Program-made: the position numbers and the translations under genes
The notes under the pieces: model-generated
The model's input: only the letters and a program-made list of their open reading frames with translations
Told to the model about the DNA's origin: nothing
Database searches by the model: none
DNA from: Shewanella schlegeliana
GTDB lineage: Bacteria; Pseudomonadota; Gammaproteobacteria; Enterobacterales; Shewanellaceae
Reading direction: 5' to 3'
Assembly (NCBI RefSeq): GCF_016765635.1
Contig: NZ_JAESVD010000001.1
Location: 434,001-498,000, forward strand
Length of the DNA stretch: 64,000 nt
Shown here: positions 1 to 9,341 of the stretch, piece by piece
How the letters are laid out: the number at the start of each line of letters is the position of its first letter
Position numbering within the stretch: the stretch's first letter is position 1

Positions 1-243
1 TTAGCACAAGCGGGTAACGCACAAGTGATGCCGGTAAAGATTGGATATGATCAAACTAAGCGTCATTTTGATTTAACCGTTATGCCTGCAATCGAACCAG
101 ATACCATGCAGGGTAAAGAGAATGAAGCCATTGCCTTAAATAAGGCGGTTGAGCAGGTTATCTTAGCTTACCCCGAGCAGTATATGTGGTTCTTAAAGGT
201 GCTTAAGACTCGGCCTGAAGGTGAAGCATCCATTTATAACTAG
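1..243 (+). CDS. Lipid A biosynthesis late acyltransferase, C-terminal fragment
   Basis: Reading frame 1 is open from the first base to the TAG at 241-243, so the gene begins upstream of the window. The last 80 residues end in the block YPEQYMWFLKVLKTRPEGE, typical of the C terminus of LpxL/LpxM/LpxP acyltransferases, which transfer a secondary acyl chain from acyl-ACP to Kdo2-lipid IVA at the inner membrane. The HX4D catalytic motif lies outside the window, so lauroyl, myristoyl or palmitoleoyl specificity cannot be told. A bidirectional terminator follows at 304-334. Confidence 0.8.
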   Translation, partial: LAQAGNAQVMPVKIGYDQTKRHFDLTVMPAIEPDTMQGKENEAIALNKAVEQVILAYPEQYMWFLKVLKTRPEGEASIYN

Positions 244-303
244 TCTGAGTTAAGCATTTCGATATTGTTTATATTTTATCTTAGGATGAGACATCGACTC
301 ACC

Positions 304-334
304 AAAAAGCCGCAATCGATATTGCGGCTTTTTT
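304..334. terminator. Bidirectional rho-independent terminator
   Basis: The arms GCCGCAAT (309-316) and ATTGCGGC (321-328) enclose a CGAT loop and are flanked by A5 on the left and T6 on the right. It can end both the acyltransferase transcript (+) and the purC transcript (-). Confidence 0.85.
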
Positions 335-395
335 ATTGTTTAGCTGTAGTTATCAATCTAAGCCGGTAACTTCAGCTACTTAAGAAAGCACTCGA

Positions 396-1499
396 CTAGA
401 CAATAAGTTGGTACTCGTCACGCAAGATATCGATGATTTCCTGCTTAGGGTTGTCACTGATCTGTAGCTTCTGACCAATGATCTTCTCAGCAATGCCCAC
501 ATAAGTGTTAGAGATATCCATCATCACAGATTCTGGTAGCTTGTTATCCCTTGCAAGGGCGAAGCGCTCTTCCATACGATTCTTGTTTAACAAGATATCT
601 GGATCCGGGAAGTGGTTAAGTAGCCACTGTCTAAAGCCTTCTTTAGATTGCTCGATGATCTTACCATCACGGTGTGATGAGCCATCCCAAATACGTGAGC
701 TATCAGGTGTACCAACTTCATCCATATAGATAAGCTTTTCGTTGCCTGCGGCATCGTTAACATAGCCAAATTCAAATTTGGTATCGACAAAGATTTGATC
801 GTGCTCCGCTAAAGCATCGCTAATCACATCAAAGCCTTCTCTAAGTAACTTTTCATAAAGATCGATATCAGAGAGGCGACTAAAATTAAAGCCCTCTACG
901 TGGCGCTCAATGTCGCTACGTGAGACGTTCACATCATCGGCTTCTGGTACGCCCTCAAGACCCGTTAATACACCTTTGGTTGAAGGTGTGATCAGTAGCT
1001 CTGGTAACTTCTGATCTTTCTCAAGACCTTCAGGGATTGTGATACCACAGAATTCACGCTCGCCTTTGGTGTAAGCGCGCCACATTGAGCCAGTGATATA
1101 CTGGCGTGCAATCGCTTCAATCATCACTGGGCGAGCTTTTTGCACAATCCAGACTAGTGGGTGCGGGATGTCTAGGATGTGACTATCGGCAAGTCCTTTA
1201 TCTTTGAAAAGTTTAAACCAGTGATTTGAGATGGCATTAAGCGCCGTACCTTTACCTGGTACACCGTTTAGACCATTTTCACCTTGCCAAACACAATCAA
1301 ATGCCGAGATACGGTCACTAATAACCATAATGGCAAGCGGTGCATCGGCTGGCACATCGTAACCTTTGTCCTTGATTAACCGCGCGCTATCTTCTTCGGT
1401 TAACCAGTAAACACTGCGCACCTTACCTGAGTGAACAGGCTTATTGGTACGAATAGGGAGGTTGTCATTTACGACTAAAACTTTATCTGCAAGATTCAT
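396..1499 (-). CDS. purC: Phosphoribosylaminoimidazole-succinocarboxamide (SAICAR) synthase
   Basis: PurC joins CAIR and aspartate using ATP to give SAICAR in de novo purine synthesis in the cytosol. The 367-residue product is the long form seen in Vibrio and Shewanella rather than the roughly 237-residue E. coli form. It carries the SAICAR synthetase signatures [10 protein letters not shown] near the N terminus, [22 protein letters not shown], a DTKFEFGY block and [16 protein letters not shown] three codons upstream (1508) is in frame, but the ATG at 1499 gives the usual MNLADK start. There is no strong Shine-Dalgarno sequence at either. It lies about 240 bp downstream of hisIE on the same strand and probably has its own promoter (TGATACAAT, 1544-1552). 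Confidence 0.95.
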   Translation of the reverse strand: MNLADKVLVVNDNLPIRTNKPVHSGKVRSVYWLTEEDSARLIKDKGYDVPADAPLAIMVISDRISAFDCVWQGENGLNGVPGKGTALNAISNHWFKLFKDKGLADSHILDIPHPLVWIVQKARPVMIEAIARQYITGSMWRAYTKGEREFCGITIPEGLEKDQKLPELLITPSTKGVLTGLEGVPEADDVNVSRSDIERHVEGFNFSRLSDIDLYEKLLREGFDVISDALAEHDQIFVDTKFEFGYVNDAAGNEKLIYMDEVGTPDSSRIWDGSSHRDGKIIEQSKEGFRQWLLNHFPDPDILLNKNRMEERFALARDNKLPESVMMDISNTYVGIAEKIIGQKLQISDNPKQEIIDILRDEYQLIV

Positions 1500-1543
1500 A
1501 GGGCACACTTTTATAATTGAGAAGCTTAATTTTAGTGGCGCAG

Positions 1544-1552
1544 ATTGTATCA
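1544..1552 (-). promoter_or_regulatory. Candidate extended -10 promoter of purC
   Basis: The minus strand reads TGATACAAT, an extended -10 element (TG-N-TACAAT), about 45 bp upstream of the purC ATG. No convincing -35 hexamer was seen at 16-18 bp, which is common for extended -10 promoters. No PurR-like palindrome was recognised nearby. Confidence 0.35.
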
Positions 1553-1740
1553 GAAGTTGTGGAGCGCAACACTAGGACAACAAGGGTTTTACCCTTTGTA
1601 AAAACAGTGTTTTCTATAGTGCAAAATAGCGGGTTAAAGTGGGGCGTAATTGAAATATTATGCTGTTACACCTTATTGCTACCGATTAATTATCGTCAAA
1701 AGAAAAGGGCGTAAACTTAGCCTACACCCCTTCGATTAGG

Positions 1741-2382
1741 TTACTTAGCTTTGTTGTGCCTTTGCATCAGGTTTAAGTTGATATCTTGCATGCTTAAATC
1801 TTGATCCTCTAATAAAACCAATAGGTGGTAGATAAGATCCGATGCTTCATCTATCAGCTCTGCTTTGTCATGAGTTGCCGCAGCTAATGCCGTTTCTAGC
1901 CCTTCTTCACCGACTTTTTGAGCGATACGCTTAGTGCCTCGTTCAAATAGGTGGGCGGTATAGCTCGACTTAGGATCTTGGCCTTTGCGTGATGCGATAA
2001 GCCCCGAAAGGTTATCGATAAAGCTGTGAGCGTTACCCTCTTTCCAGCAGCTCTGTGTGCCTTTATGGCAGGTCGGCCCATTAGGGATCACTTGTACTAG
2101 CAGACTGTCGTTGTCGCAGTCAGTATCGATTGCGATTAACTCGAGGGTGTTGCCTGAGGTTTCGCCCTTAGTCCAGAGCCTTTGTTTGCTTCGGCTAAAA
2201 AAGGTCACCTGCTTAGTCGATAGCGTCTTATCTAATGCGGCTTTATCCATGTAGCCGAGCATCAATACTTTACCCGTGAGGAAGTTTTGCACTACGGCAG
2301 GGATTAACCCTTGCGTTTTTTCCCAGTCCAATAGACTAATAAGATTGCTGTCTACAGGCTTTGATTGGTCGAGCTTAGTCAT
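1741..2382 (-). CDS. hisI: Bifunctional phosphoribosyl-AMP cyclohydrolase / phosphoribosyl-ATP pyrophosphatase
   Basis: HisIE carries out steps 2 and 3 of histidine synthesis: removal of pyrophosphate from PR-ATP (HisE) and ring opening of PR-AMP (HisI). The HisI domain fills residues 1-115, with [18 protein letters not shown], the metal-binding DTDCD (D86, D88, D90) and zinc cysteines C89, C105 and C112. The HisE domain fills about 120-210 with [17 protein letters not shown] and DEASDLIYH. The 213-residue length matches the fused enterobacterial enzyme. It is the last gene of the his operon, 51 bp after hisF, and no clear terminator is visible between it and purC. Confidence 0.95.
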   Translation of the reverse strand: MTKLDQSKPVDSNLISLLDWEKTQGLIPAVVQNFLTGKVLMLGYMDKAALDKTLSTKQVTFFSRSKQRLWTKGETSGNTLELIAIDTDCDNDSLLVQVIPNGPTCHKGTQSCWKEGNAHSFIDNLSGLIASRKGQDPKSSYTAHLFERGTKRIAQKVGEEGLETALAAATHDKAELIDEASDLIYHLLVLLEDQDLSMQDINLNLMQRHNKAK

Positions 2383-2433
2383 ATTACGTTCCTAATTTGA
2401 TTAATTCGTATAAATAAATCTATTTGATTAAGC

Positions 2434-3207
2434 CTAAACACGAACTGCAATCTGGTTATCTTTAAGATACTGTTTTAACTCTTGGATATCGATGATCCCT
2501 TTATGAAACACGCTTGCTGCGAGTGCCGCATCGACATTAGCTTGACTAAATACATCCTTAAAGTGCGCCATGGTACCTGCGCCACCCGATGCGATTAAAG
2601 GCACATCACAAATAGCACGGATCATCGACAGCTGCTTAATATCATAACCTTGGCGTACTCCATCTTGATTCATGACGTTAAGCACGATTTCGCCGCAGCC
2701 CTGTTTCTGCACCTCTTCAACCCAATCTTGAGTGAACCATTGGGTGTCCTTGGTTGCCGCCTCATCTCCGGTAAACTGTTTGACCCAATAGCTATCGCTA
2801 CTAGCGTTATAGTAAGAGTCGATACCGATCACAATACATTGGCGACCAAATTCATCTTGTAATCTTCTGATGAGACTCGGGTCGGTTAGAGCGGGGGAGT
2901 TGATAGAGATCTTATCGGCGCCAAAGGCAAGCTTTTCTCGCGCTTGTTCTATGGTGCGGATCCCGCCAGCCACACAGAAAGGAATATCGATTCGCTCAGC
3001 AACTCGGCTAACCCAAGATTTATCGATGACTCTATCATGAGCACTGGCGGTAATATCGTAAAAGACCAACTCATCAGCGCCCTCATCGGCGTAGCGTTGG
3101 GCGAGGGGCACAATGTCACCGACTATTTCGTGGTTTCGAAATTGCACCCCTTTTACCACTTTACCCTCTTTAACATCGAGGCAGGGGACTATGCGTTTGG
3201 CCAACAT
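2434..3207 (-). CDS. hisF: Imidazole glycerol phosphate synthase, cyclase subunit
   Basis: HisF condenses PRFAR with ammonia channelled from HisH to give imidazole glycerol phosphate and AICAR. It is a full-length 257-residue (beta/alpha)8 barrel starting [12 protein letters not shown]. The catalytic aspartates D11 and D130 are present (GIDSYY context), as are the phosphate-binding glycines CVAGGIRT and ASGGAGT. Its start lies inside the 3' end of hisA (19-bp overlap), which implies translational coupling. Confidence 0.97.
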   Translation of the reverse strand: MLAKRIVPCLDVKEGKVVKGVQFRNHEIVGDIVPLAQRYADEGADELVFYDITASAHDRVIDKSWVSRVAERIDIPFCVAGGIRTIEQAREKLAFGADKISINSPALTDPSLIRRLQDEFGRQCIVIGIDSYYNASSDSYWVKQFTGDEAATKDTQWFTQDWVEEVQKQGCGEIVLNVMNQDGVRQGYDIKQLSMIRAICDVPLIASGGAGTMAHFKDVFSQANVDAALAASVFHKGIIDIQELKQYLKDNQIAVRV

Positions 3208-3926
3208 GTAACAGCCTCCTCAACGCTAAACTGGTTAATTAATAAAGCCTTACCTATGATAATCCCCGAGGCGCCGCTTTCCCTTACGGCGTTAACATCC
3301 TCTAAGGTAGCAATACCGCCAGAGGCCTGCCATTGAATATCTGGATAGCGTGTGGCGATCTCTTTGTAAAGCTCGGTATTCGCTCCTTGGAGTGTGCCAT
3401 CACGGCTAATATCTGTGACTAAAGCATGCTTTAATCCGACCGATTTAAACTCTTCTACCAGCGACTCTAAACTCTTGCCGCCACCAGACTGCCAACCGGA
3501 TACGGCAACAATCTTTTCGCCTTGTTCATTAATATTTACATCTAATGCAAGGCAGATGGCATCACTGCCATATTTAACAAACCAGCTTTTTACCAGCTCT
3601 GGCTCTTTAACGGCTAAGGAGCCAATCACCACCCGAGCAACGCCTATCTCTAGAAGCTCGCTTAACTGCGCTTCGGTGCGAATTCCTCCGCCAACTTGAA
3701 TCGGTGTCTCAAGGTTTTTGACCAGCTCAGAGATTAGCGCTGTCTGACGCTTAGCGGGATCTTTTGCACCGGTTAAGTCGACGATATGCAGTAGATTGGC
3801 TCCTTGCTGCTGATAGGACTTAAGCTGATCTAACGGGCTTAAGTTAAAGGTGGTTTGCTGAGCGTAGTCACCTTGATAGAGGCGAACAACTTGGCCATCG
3901 ATAAGATCAATTGCTGGAATAATCAT
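3189..3926 (-). CDS. hisA: ProFAR isomerase (phosphoribosylformimino-5-aminoimidazole carboxamide ribotide isomerase)
   Basis: HisA is the Amadori isomerase that converts ProFAR to PRFAR. The 245-residue barrel starts [21 protein letters not shown] and keeps the paired catalytic aspartates D7 and D129 (LALDVNI). Phosphate-binding loops are QVGGGIRT and [11 protein letters not shown]. The gene overlaps hisH by 4 bp (ATGA) upstream and hisF by 19 bp downstream. Confidence 0.97.
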   Translation of the reverse strand: MIIPAIDLIDGQVVRLYQGDYAQQTTFNLSPLDQLKSYQQQGANLLHIVDLTGAKDPAKRQTALISELVKNLETPIQVGGGIRTEAQLSELLEIGVARVVIGSLAVKEPELVKSWFVKYGSDAICLALDVNINEQGEKIVAVSGWQSGGGKSLESLVEEFKSVGLKHALVTDISRDGTLQGANTELYKEIATRYPDIQWQASGGIATLEDVNAVRESGASGIIIGKALLINQFSVEEAVTCWPNA

Positions 3927-4666
3927 AGCTGCGCCTCTTGCTGGCTATTAGCCAGTTTACTATTGGTTTTTTTGAAGGTTGTTCTATCCATCATCAGGAA
4001 ATTTTGCAGCATTCTAGCACCTACTTTTGCACTCTTTTCTGGGTGAAACTGCAGCCCGATAAAGTTATCTTTGGCGATTGCGGCGCTAAATGTTTCCCCG
4101 TGCTGCGCAGTTGCGATGCTGTCGTCGCTGATGGGGGCGCGATAGCTGTGAACAAAGTAAACATAGCTACCCGCTTCGATCCCATCAAAAATAGGGTGAG
4201 TATTGGGCTTAATTTGATTCCAGCCCATGTGCGGCAACGGCAAACCTTGAGTGTCGAGCAAGTCAATATCGACGGGAATAATATTAAGGCATGGGCAATC
4301 ATCACTTTGGTTGCCGCGCTCTTTAGATACTCGGGTTAACATCTGCATGCCTAAACACACGCCCAATAGCGGTTGTGTCAGCGTGGGAATAAGCTTATCT
4401 AAGCCTTTGACTTGCAGTGATGTCATCGCTGCTGCGGCGGTACCAACACCGGGCAAGACTACTCGCTCGGCGGCTTTAATCATCTCAATGTCATCGGTAA
4501 CAAACAGTCGTTCCCGATCAAGATCGGACATCAAGCGCTCAAAGGCGTAACGCACCGAGCTTAGATTGGCGCAGCCTGTGTCGATGATAACGGTGTTACC
4601 GACAATCTCATTTTCATTGCCCAAGGCTGAATTTTCGCTCAAGGCTGTTTTATCTTGTTGGCTCAT
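3923..4666 (-). CDS. hisH: Imidazole glycerol phosphate synthase, glutaminase subunit
   Basis: HisH is the class I glutamine amidotransferase partner of HisF. The triad is visible: C104 in LLGVCLGMQ, then H208 and E210 in LQFHPEKS. At 247 residues it is longer than the usual 196-215. About 23 polar residues precede the first beta strand (TVIIDTG), and about 20 basic or polar residues follow the end of the fold. The long N terminus is supported because its ATG overlaps the hisB stop in an ATGA arrangement (4663-4666). A later start would break that coupling. Confidence 0.95.
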   Translation of the reverse strand: MSQQDKTALSENSALGNENEIVGNTVIIDTGCANLSSVRYAFERLMSDLDRERLFVTDDIEMIKAAERVVLPGVGTAAAAMTSLQVKGLDKLIPTLTQPLLGVCLGMQMLTRVSKERGNQSDDCPCLNIIPVDIDLLDTQGLPLPHMGWNQIKPNTHPIFDGIEAGSYVYFVHSYRAPISDDSIATAQHGETFSAAIAKDNFIGLQFHPEKSAKVGARMLQNFLMMDRTTFKKTNSKLANSQQEAQL

Positions 4667-5742
4667 AACACACCTTTACTTGAGGGCAGCGCGTCGCCTT
4701 CTATCGCAACGGCTTGTCGTAGGGTACGACCTAGTACTTTATATAAACTCTCAACCTTGTGGTGATCGTTATCACCTTGAGTGCTTATGTGTAGGGTGCA
4801 GCGCAGGCCATCGGCAAAAGAGCGGAAGAAGTGCGGTACCATTTCCGTTGCCATTTGGCCAACGAGTTCACGTTCAAATTCACCATCGAACTTGATAAAC
4901 GGCCGACCAGATAAGTCCAAAAGACAGGTTGCGCTGGCTTCATCCATAGGAATCGCTTGTTCAAACGCATTGCCAAAGCGGGCGATACCGCGTTTGTCAC
5001 CTAAGGCTTGACGCAGCGCATCACCGATAGCAAGAGCGGTATCTTCAACACTGTGATGATCGTCAATTTCCAAGTCACCATCGACTTGTACATCCATCTT
5101 AAAGTTGCCGTGGGTGGATATTTGCTCAAGCATGTGGTCAAAAAAACCGATGCCAGTGTTGATGACTCCTTTGTCGCTTGAGTCTAAATCCACCGTGACA
5201 CGAATATCCGTTTCTTTGGTGGTACGGGTGACGGTTGCACTACGGTTTTTATTAAGTAGCTTGTCGGCGATGGCGTTCCAGTTCAAAGTTTGTGGGTTAT
5301 ATTGCAAGCCTAAAATACCCATGGCATCGGCTAGGCCTAGATCGGTATGACGGTCACCGATGACTGCAGATTGGGTAAAGTCTATTTTGCCTGAGATGAG
5401 GTACTCTTTGACTAACCCCAGTTTTGGTTTGCGGCAGCTGCAGTTTTCATCATCAAAGTGAGGGCAGATCAACACATCGTCAAATAACACCCCTTGGCTG
5501 TTTAAGATCTGCATCATCATATCTTGCGGAGCGTCAAAGTCGTTTTTCGGAAATGAGGGCGTGCCTAAACCGTCTTGGTTACTGACCATCACTAAACGGA
5601 AACCAGCGTTTTGTAGTCTGAGTAACGCGGGGATCACATTGGGTTCAAACACTAATTTGGCTAAACTATCGACTTGTTTGTCTGTGACTGGCTCTTCGAT
5701 AATTGTGCCATCGCGGTCGATAAATAATATTTTCTGCTTCAT
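4663..5742 (-). CDS. hisB: Bifunctional histidinol-phosphatase / imidazoleglycerol-phosphate dehydratase
   Basis: The N-terminal half (1-165) is a HAD phosphatase with the DxD motif FIDRDGT (D9, D11), [12 protein letters not shown] and a zinc-site cluster [11 protein letters not shown]. The C-terminal half (about 168-359) is IGP dehydratase with the manganese-binding DHHSVEDTA and DNDHHKVES motifs. The fused gammaproteobacterial form catalyses steps 7 and 9 of the pathway. A 99-bp gap separates it from hisC, the largest gap inside the operon apart from the leader. A weak AAAGG Shine-Dalgarno sequence lies about 10 nt upstream of the ATG. Confidence 0.96.
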   Translation of the reverse strand: MKQKILFIDRDGTIIEEPVTDKQVDSLAKLVFEPNVIPALLRLQNAGFRLVMVSNQDGLGTPSFPKNDFDAPQDMMMQILNSQGVLFDDVLICPHFDDENCSCRKPKLGLVKEYLISGKIDFTQSAVIGDRHTDLGLADAMGILGLQYNPQTLNWNAIADKLLNKNRSATVTRTTKETDIRVTVDLDSSDKGVINTGIGFFDHMLEQISTHGNFKMDVQVDGDLEIDDHHSVEDTALAIGDALRQALGDKRGIARFGNAFEQAIPMDEASATCLLDLSGRPFIKFDGEFERELVGQMATEMVPHFFRSFADGLRCTLHISTQGDNDHHKVESLYKVLGRTLRQAVAIEGDALPSSKGVL

Positions 5743-5841
5743 TGTGTGACTACCTTTCAGTTTTAGCTTGGCTAACTAAAATCAGCAAAGCTTTTGTTAT
5801 TCTTATATATCAGCTAATTAAATGCTTAGTGGCCTTAGCGC

Positions 5842-6909
5842 TTAATCATTCTGGAATAGCTCTATGAGGTAATTAGTTTGCGCCTCGTTAGTAAAGCTAA
5901 AGCGAATGGCTTGGCTAAGGCGCGGGTCGTTATAACATCGAGCAATAACGCCTGCGGCCTCAAGCTTTTGCTGTACACCTTGTTTGTCATCAAACTGGGC
6001 AAGCACATAGTTACCGTGCGCCTTTACCACCTTGGCTCCATATTGTTGCAATGAGGCTGCTAACCTAAGGCCTTGGCGCTTCATTTCACTCACTTGCTCT
6101 ACCATGGTCTCGAGTCCAGCTGCGCTCAGTGCATTGATGGCGACATCGCTGACAGGAAGGGGCACCGGATAAGGGGCAATCACTCGCATACAAATGTCGA
6201 TAATATTGGGGTTTGCCAGTAAGAAGCCGCAGCGAGCACCAGCTAATGCAAAAGCCTTAGACAAGGTGCGCAAAACCACGAGATTAGCTGAGCTAGCGAT
6301 TAAGTCGGCGACGCTGTACTCTGGGCTAAACTCGATATACGCCTCATCGACAACCACGATAGCATCTTGGCAGCGCTCGATAACCTCGATGATTTTATCT
6401 CGTGGGATCACGCTGCCCGTCGGATTATTAGGGTTACAGATAAACACCAGCTTAGCGCCACTGACTTGAGTCAGGTAATCAGTGGGGAGCTGAAAATCAG
6501 CTGTCAACGATAGCGCTTTTACTCCGACATTAAAGGTCTTAGCGCTGATGGCGTACATACCATAGGTAGGACCAAAGCTGGCTATGCTGTCTTGTCCCGG
6601 TACACAAAAGGCGCGAATGAGTAACTCGATGGCTTCGTCTGCGCCGCGGCTCGTGATAATGCTGTCGGCATCAACCTGACTATAGCGACTATAGGCTGCA
6701 ATAAGCTCTGGCGGCTGACATTCTGGATAACGGTTTAAGCCCTCAAGCGCTCCATTGTTAAAGGGCGACTCATTCGCGTTGATCCAGATATCGCCTTGCC
6801 CCCCGATTCGTCTGGCCGACTGATAAACCTGTAGTTCGAGTAGCTCAGGTCTTGCAAGGCGTTGAGCTAAATTTAACTCACTCGTTTGGTTATTGGTTGC
6901 AGTGCTCAT
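5842..6909 (-). CDS. hisC: Histidinol-phosphate aminotransferase
   Basis: A fold-type I PLP aminotransferase of 355 residues that makes histidinol phosphate from imidazole-acetol phosphate and glutamate. The PLP lysine is K218 in TLSKAFALAG. Also present are SRGADEAIELL, the FICNPNNPTGS loop and VVVDEAYIEF. The start ATG overlaps the hisD stop by 4 bp. Confidence 0.96.
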   Translation of the reverse strand: MSTATNNQTSELNLAQRLARPELLELQVYQSARRIGGQGDIWINANESPFNNGALEGLNRYPECQPPELIAAYSRYSQVDADSIITSRGADEAIELLIRAFCVPGQDSIASFGPTYGMYAISAKTFNVGVKALSLTADFQLPTDYLTQVSGAKLVFICNPNNPTGSVIPRDKIIEVIERCQDAIVVVDEAYIEFSPEYSVADLIASSANLVVLRTLSKAFALAGARCGFLLANPNIIDICMRVIAPYPVPLPVSDVAINALSAAGLETMVEQVSEMKRQGLRLAASLQQYGAKVVKAHGNYVLAQFDDKQGVQQKLEAAGVIARCYNDPRLSQAIRFSFTNEAQTNYLIELFQND

Positions 6910-8237
6910 AACCTCTCCTCATTGGTGTCATCTGTGCTTACATTCCCTTCGTTAAGGCTTGCTAGACGGACTGCCACGGCATTCTTATGGGCCTCGAGCT
7001 GTTCAGCTGCTGCCAGTATCATCACGCTATCAGCGATAGTTTCTAGCCCCTGAGCGGTGAGCTCTTGCACCGTGAATCTGCGGCTAAAATCTGCGAGAGA
7101 GAGACTCGAAACGGTTTTGCTATAGCCATAGGTAGGCAGTACGTGATTAGTCCCGCTGGCATAGTCGCCCACCGATTCGGGTGTGTATGCGCCTAAAAAT
7201 ACCGAACCTGCGGCGCGAATATCATTTAAAACGGCTCTGGGATTTTCGGTTTGAATGATAAGGTGCTCAGGCCCATAAAGGTTTGAGACCTTTGCTGCCA
7301 TCTGCAGATCTTCAACGATTAGAGTACGGCTGCTTTCAAGCGCAATCGTTGCAATCTCAGAGCGCGGTAGCTGCTTAAGCTGTGTTGCGAGTGCGCGATT
7401 GACCGCATCACCCAGCTCACTAGAGTCAGTAACAAGCATCACCTGAGAGTCCGCACCGTGTTCGGCCTGAGATAAAAGATCCGCGGCAATAAACTCGGGG
7501 TTCGCTTGAGCATCTGCGATGATAAGCACTTCAGACGGTCCGGCTGGCATATCAATACTGACCGTGCAGCGATTATCTTGGCTCACGGCGCGCTTTGCCT
7601 CGGTGACAAAGCGGTTACCTGGCCCAAAAATCTTATCCACCTGTGGAACAGACTCGGTACCAAATGCCAATGCGGCGATGGCTTGAGCGCCGCCGACTTG
7701 GTAGATCTCATCGATGCCACAAGCATTAGCGGCGTAGATGATGGCATCATTGATTGGAGGCGGGCTCACTAATACTCTTTTAGCACAACCCGCAATTTTA
7801 GCTGGCAGCGCTAACATGAGCACGGTAGAGATCAGCGGCGCAGTGCCGCCTGGAATATAGAGGCCAACGCGCTCGATAGGCTCGCAGCGCAGCTCGCAGC
7901 GGATCCCCGCTTGAGTCTCAATATCCACCTTGGGTTGCAGCTGCGCGTGGTGAAAACGTTCGATATTGGCCTTAGCCTGAGCGATAGCCTGTTTTAGCTC
8001 ATCGGGAAGCTGTTGGCAGCTTTGCTCAATTTCTGTTGCAGTCAGCTTTAGCGTCTCTAGGCTGATGCCATCGAACTCACGGTTAAAATCCCTTAGCGCA
8101 TTGTCGCCATTGGCGACGACAGCTTCGATGATCCTCGCCACGCTTTGCTCAAGAGTGCTATCGCCAATTAATGGCGAGCGCTTAAGTGCCATTAACTGCG
8201 CTTGTGGGGAGAGTGATTGCCAGTTGAGGATCTGCAT
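6906..8237 (-). CDS. hisD: Histidinol dehydrogenase
   Basis: HisD oxidises histidinol to histidine in two NAD-dependent steps, using zinc. The 443-residue protein shows the nucleotide-site residues FGPGNRFVTEAK, the zinc and substrate residues Q257 and H260 (SQAEHGADS), the catalytic E324-H325 pair (YGPEHL), and D358 and H365 in YTPESVGDYASGTNHVLPT. It lies 5 bp after hisG and overlaps hisC by 4 bp. A polar tail of about 15 residues follows the conserved ending. Confidence 0.97.
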   Translation of the reverse strand: MQILNWQSLSPQAQLMALKRSPLIGDSTLEQSVARIIEAVVANGDNALRDFNREFDGISLETLKLTATEIEQSCQQLPDELKQAIAQAKANIERFHHAQLQPKVDIETQAGIRCELRCEPIERVGLYIPGGTAPLISTVLMLALPAKIAGCAKRVLVSPPPINDAIIYAANACGIDEIYQVGGAQAIAALAFGTESVPQVDKIFGPGNRFVTEAKRAVSQDNRCTVSIDMPAGPSEVLIIADAQANPEFIAADLLSQAEHGADSQVMLVTDSSELGDAVNRALATQLKQLPRSEIATIALESSRTLIVEDLQMAAKVSNLYGPEHLIIQTENPRAVLNDIRAAGSVFLGAYTPESVGDYASGTNHVLPTYGYSKTVSSLSLADFSRRFTVQELTAQGLETIADSVMILAAAEQLEAHKNAVAVRLASLNEGNVSTDDTNEERL

Positions 8238-8242
8238 GGCTT

Positions 8243-9142
8243 TTACCCCATCATCTTTTCAATAGGCATAACGAGAATAGAGCTAGCACCCAGTTGTGTC
8301 AGTTGCTCCATGGTGTCCCAAAATAGATCTTCGGTGCTGACCGCGTGGATGGCGACGCGGTTAGTATCGTCATTTAGTGGCAACACAGTCGGGTTCTCTG
8401 CACCAGGTAGGAGAGCAACAATCTGCTCTAGGGTTTCGGTTGGTGCGTGGAGCAGGATGTACTTGCTCTCTTTTGCACGGACCACACCATTGATCCGAGA
8501 TAAGATTTTATTGATGAGCGCCTGTTTATCATCAGGCTGCGACTGAGTGGATTGGATGATGCAGGCCATAGAGCGGTAGATCACATCGGTTTCGTAGAGG
8601 CCGTTTGCCTCAAGGGTTGCACCGGTTGATACTAAGTCACAGATCCCGTCTGAAAGCCCGGCTCTTGGCGCGACTTCGACTGAGCCTTTAAGCATACAAT
8701 CACGATAGTTGATGCCTTTCTGCTCCATGTAGCGGCGTAGCAGGTTTGGGTAGGAGGTGGCGATCCTCAAGCCTTCTAGTGAACTCACGCCTTGGTAATC
8801 GAACTCATTTGGCACAGCTAAAGAGAGGCGGCAAGCACCAAAATCTAATTCTCGAAGCTTAATGCATTCTGCTGGTTTGCCTAAGCTTTGACGCTCAATC
8901 TGTTCCTCTTCAAGCACATTCTCACCGATGATCCCAAGGTCGACAACACCGTCCATCACTAGACCTGGAATATCGTCATCTCTAACCCGCAGAAGGTCGA
9001 TTGGCATGTTGTCAGAGTGAGCGATAAGGCGCTGTTCATTGACGTTAAATTTAACCCCGCAGGTCTTTAATAGCTTTTGTGATTCTTTCGATAAACGACC
9101 CGATTTTTGGATGGCGATGCGTAATCTATTTGACTCTGACAT
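8243..9142 (-). CDS. hisG: ATP phosphoribosyltransferase, long form
   Basis: HisG catalyses the committed, histidine-inhibited first step (ATP + PRPP to PR-ATP). At 299 residues it is the long HisG-L type with a C-terminal regulatory ACT-like domain (about 225-299), so it should not need HisZ. Motifs are [11 protein letters not shown] at the N terminus, [10 protein letters not shown], and the PRPP loop [14 protein letters not shown]. The start has a good AGGAAG ribosome site. It is the first structural gene of the operon, directly downstream of the hisL leader and attenuator. Confidence 0.97.
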   Translation of the reverse strand: MSESNRLRIAIQKSGRLSKESQKLLKTCGVKFNVNEQRLIAHSDNMPIDLLRVRDDDIPGLVMDGVVDLGIIGENVLEEEQIERQSLGKPAECIKLRELDFGACRLSLAVPNEFDYQGVSSLEGLRIATSYPNLLRRYMEQKGINYRDCMLKGSVEVAPRAGLSDGICDLVSTGATLEANGLYETDVIYRSMACIIQSTQSQPDDKQALINKILSRINGVVRAKESKYILLHAPTETLEQIVALLPGAENPTVLPLNDDTNRVAIHAVSTEDLFWDTMEQLTQLGASSILVMPIEKMMG

Positions 9143-9202
9143 GGATAACTTCCTATTAGTTGATTCAAAAATTCTTATAAAACAATTTGTTAAGATAAAA
9201 CC

Positions 9203-9235
9203 AAAAAACCCTTGGAATTCCTTCCAAGGGTTTTT
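9203..9235 (-). terminator. his operon attenuator terminator
   Basis: On the minus strand a 14-bp perfect stem (AAAAACCCTTGGAA with its complement; arms 9222-9235 and 9204-9217, loop 9218-9221) is followed by six Ts. It sits 60 bp before hisG and after the His-rich leader peptide, as the intrinsic terminator (E:F hairpin) of a his attenuator should. Confidence 0.9.
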
Positions 9236-9254
9236 GATATTTTTAAATCAACCG

Positions 9255-9293
9255 CCGGAAGGAAATAGTCCTTCGGCAGTGAGCTTCCGAAGG
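9255..9293 (-). promoter_or_regulatory. his attenuator switching segments B, C and D
   Basis: Minus-strand segments are B CCTTCGG (9287-9293), C CCGAAGG (9270-9276) and D CCTTCCGG (9255-9262). B and C pair perfectly over 7 bp. C can instead pair with D (GAAGG with CCTTC). D can pair with GGAAGG at 9220-9225, which would break the terminator. B begins right after the hisL stop codon, so a ribosome at the stop would cover B, leaving C:D and the terminator. Stalling at the His codons would allow B:C and D:E, hence readthrough. Confidence 0.8.
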
Positions 9294-9341
9294 CTACCGC
9301 ATATGGTGGTGATGATGGATAGTGTTCAAAAGCTGTGTCAT
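9294..9341 (-). CDS. hisL: his operon leader peptide
   Basis: A 15-codon minus-strand ORF reads MTQLLNTIHHHHHMR followed by TAG, with five consecutive histidine codons (CAT CAT CAC CAC CAT). A purine-rich AGAGAG lies about 8-10 nt before its ATG. It is followed by the switching hairpins and the terminator before hisG, which is the layout of the E. coli and Salmonella his leader. The sequence resembles E. coli HisL only in the His run. Its function is in cis: ribosome stalling under scarcity of charged tRNA-His. Confidence 0.9.
   Translation of the reverse strand: MTQLLNTIHHHHHMR

Noticed and set aside
1517..1714. 65-codon plus-strand ORF between purC and hisIE
   Set aside because: No ribosome site, no recognisable family, overlaps the probable purC promoter on the other strand.
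4566..4895. 109-codon plus-strand ORF across the hisH/hisB junction
   Set aside because: Antisense shadow of two well-supported genes.
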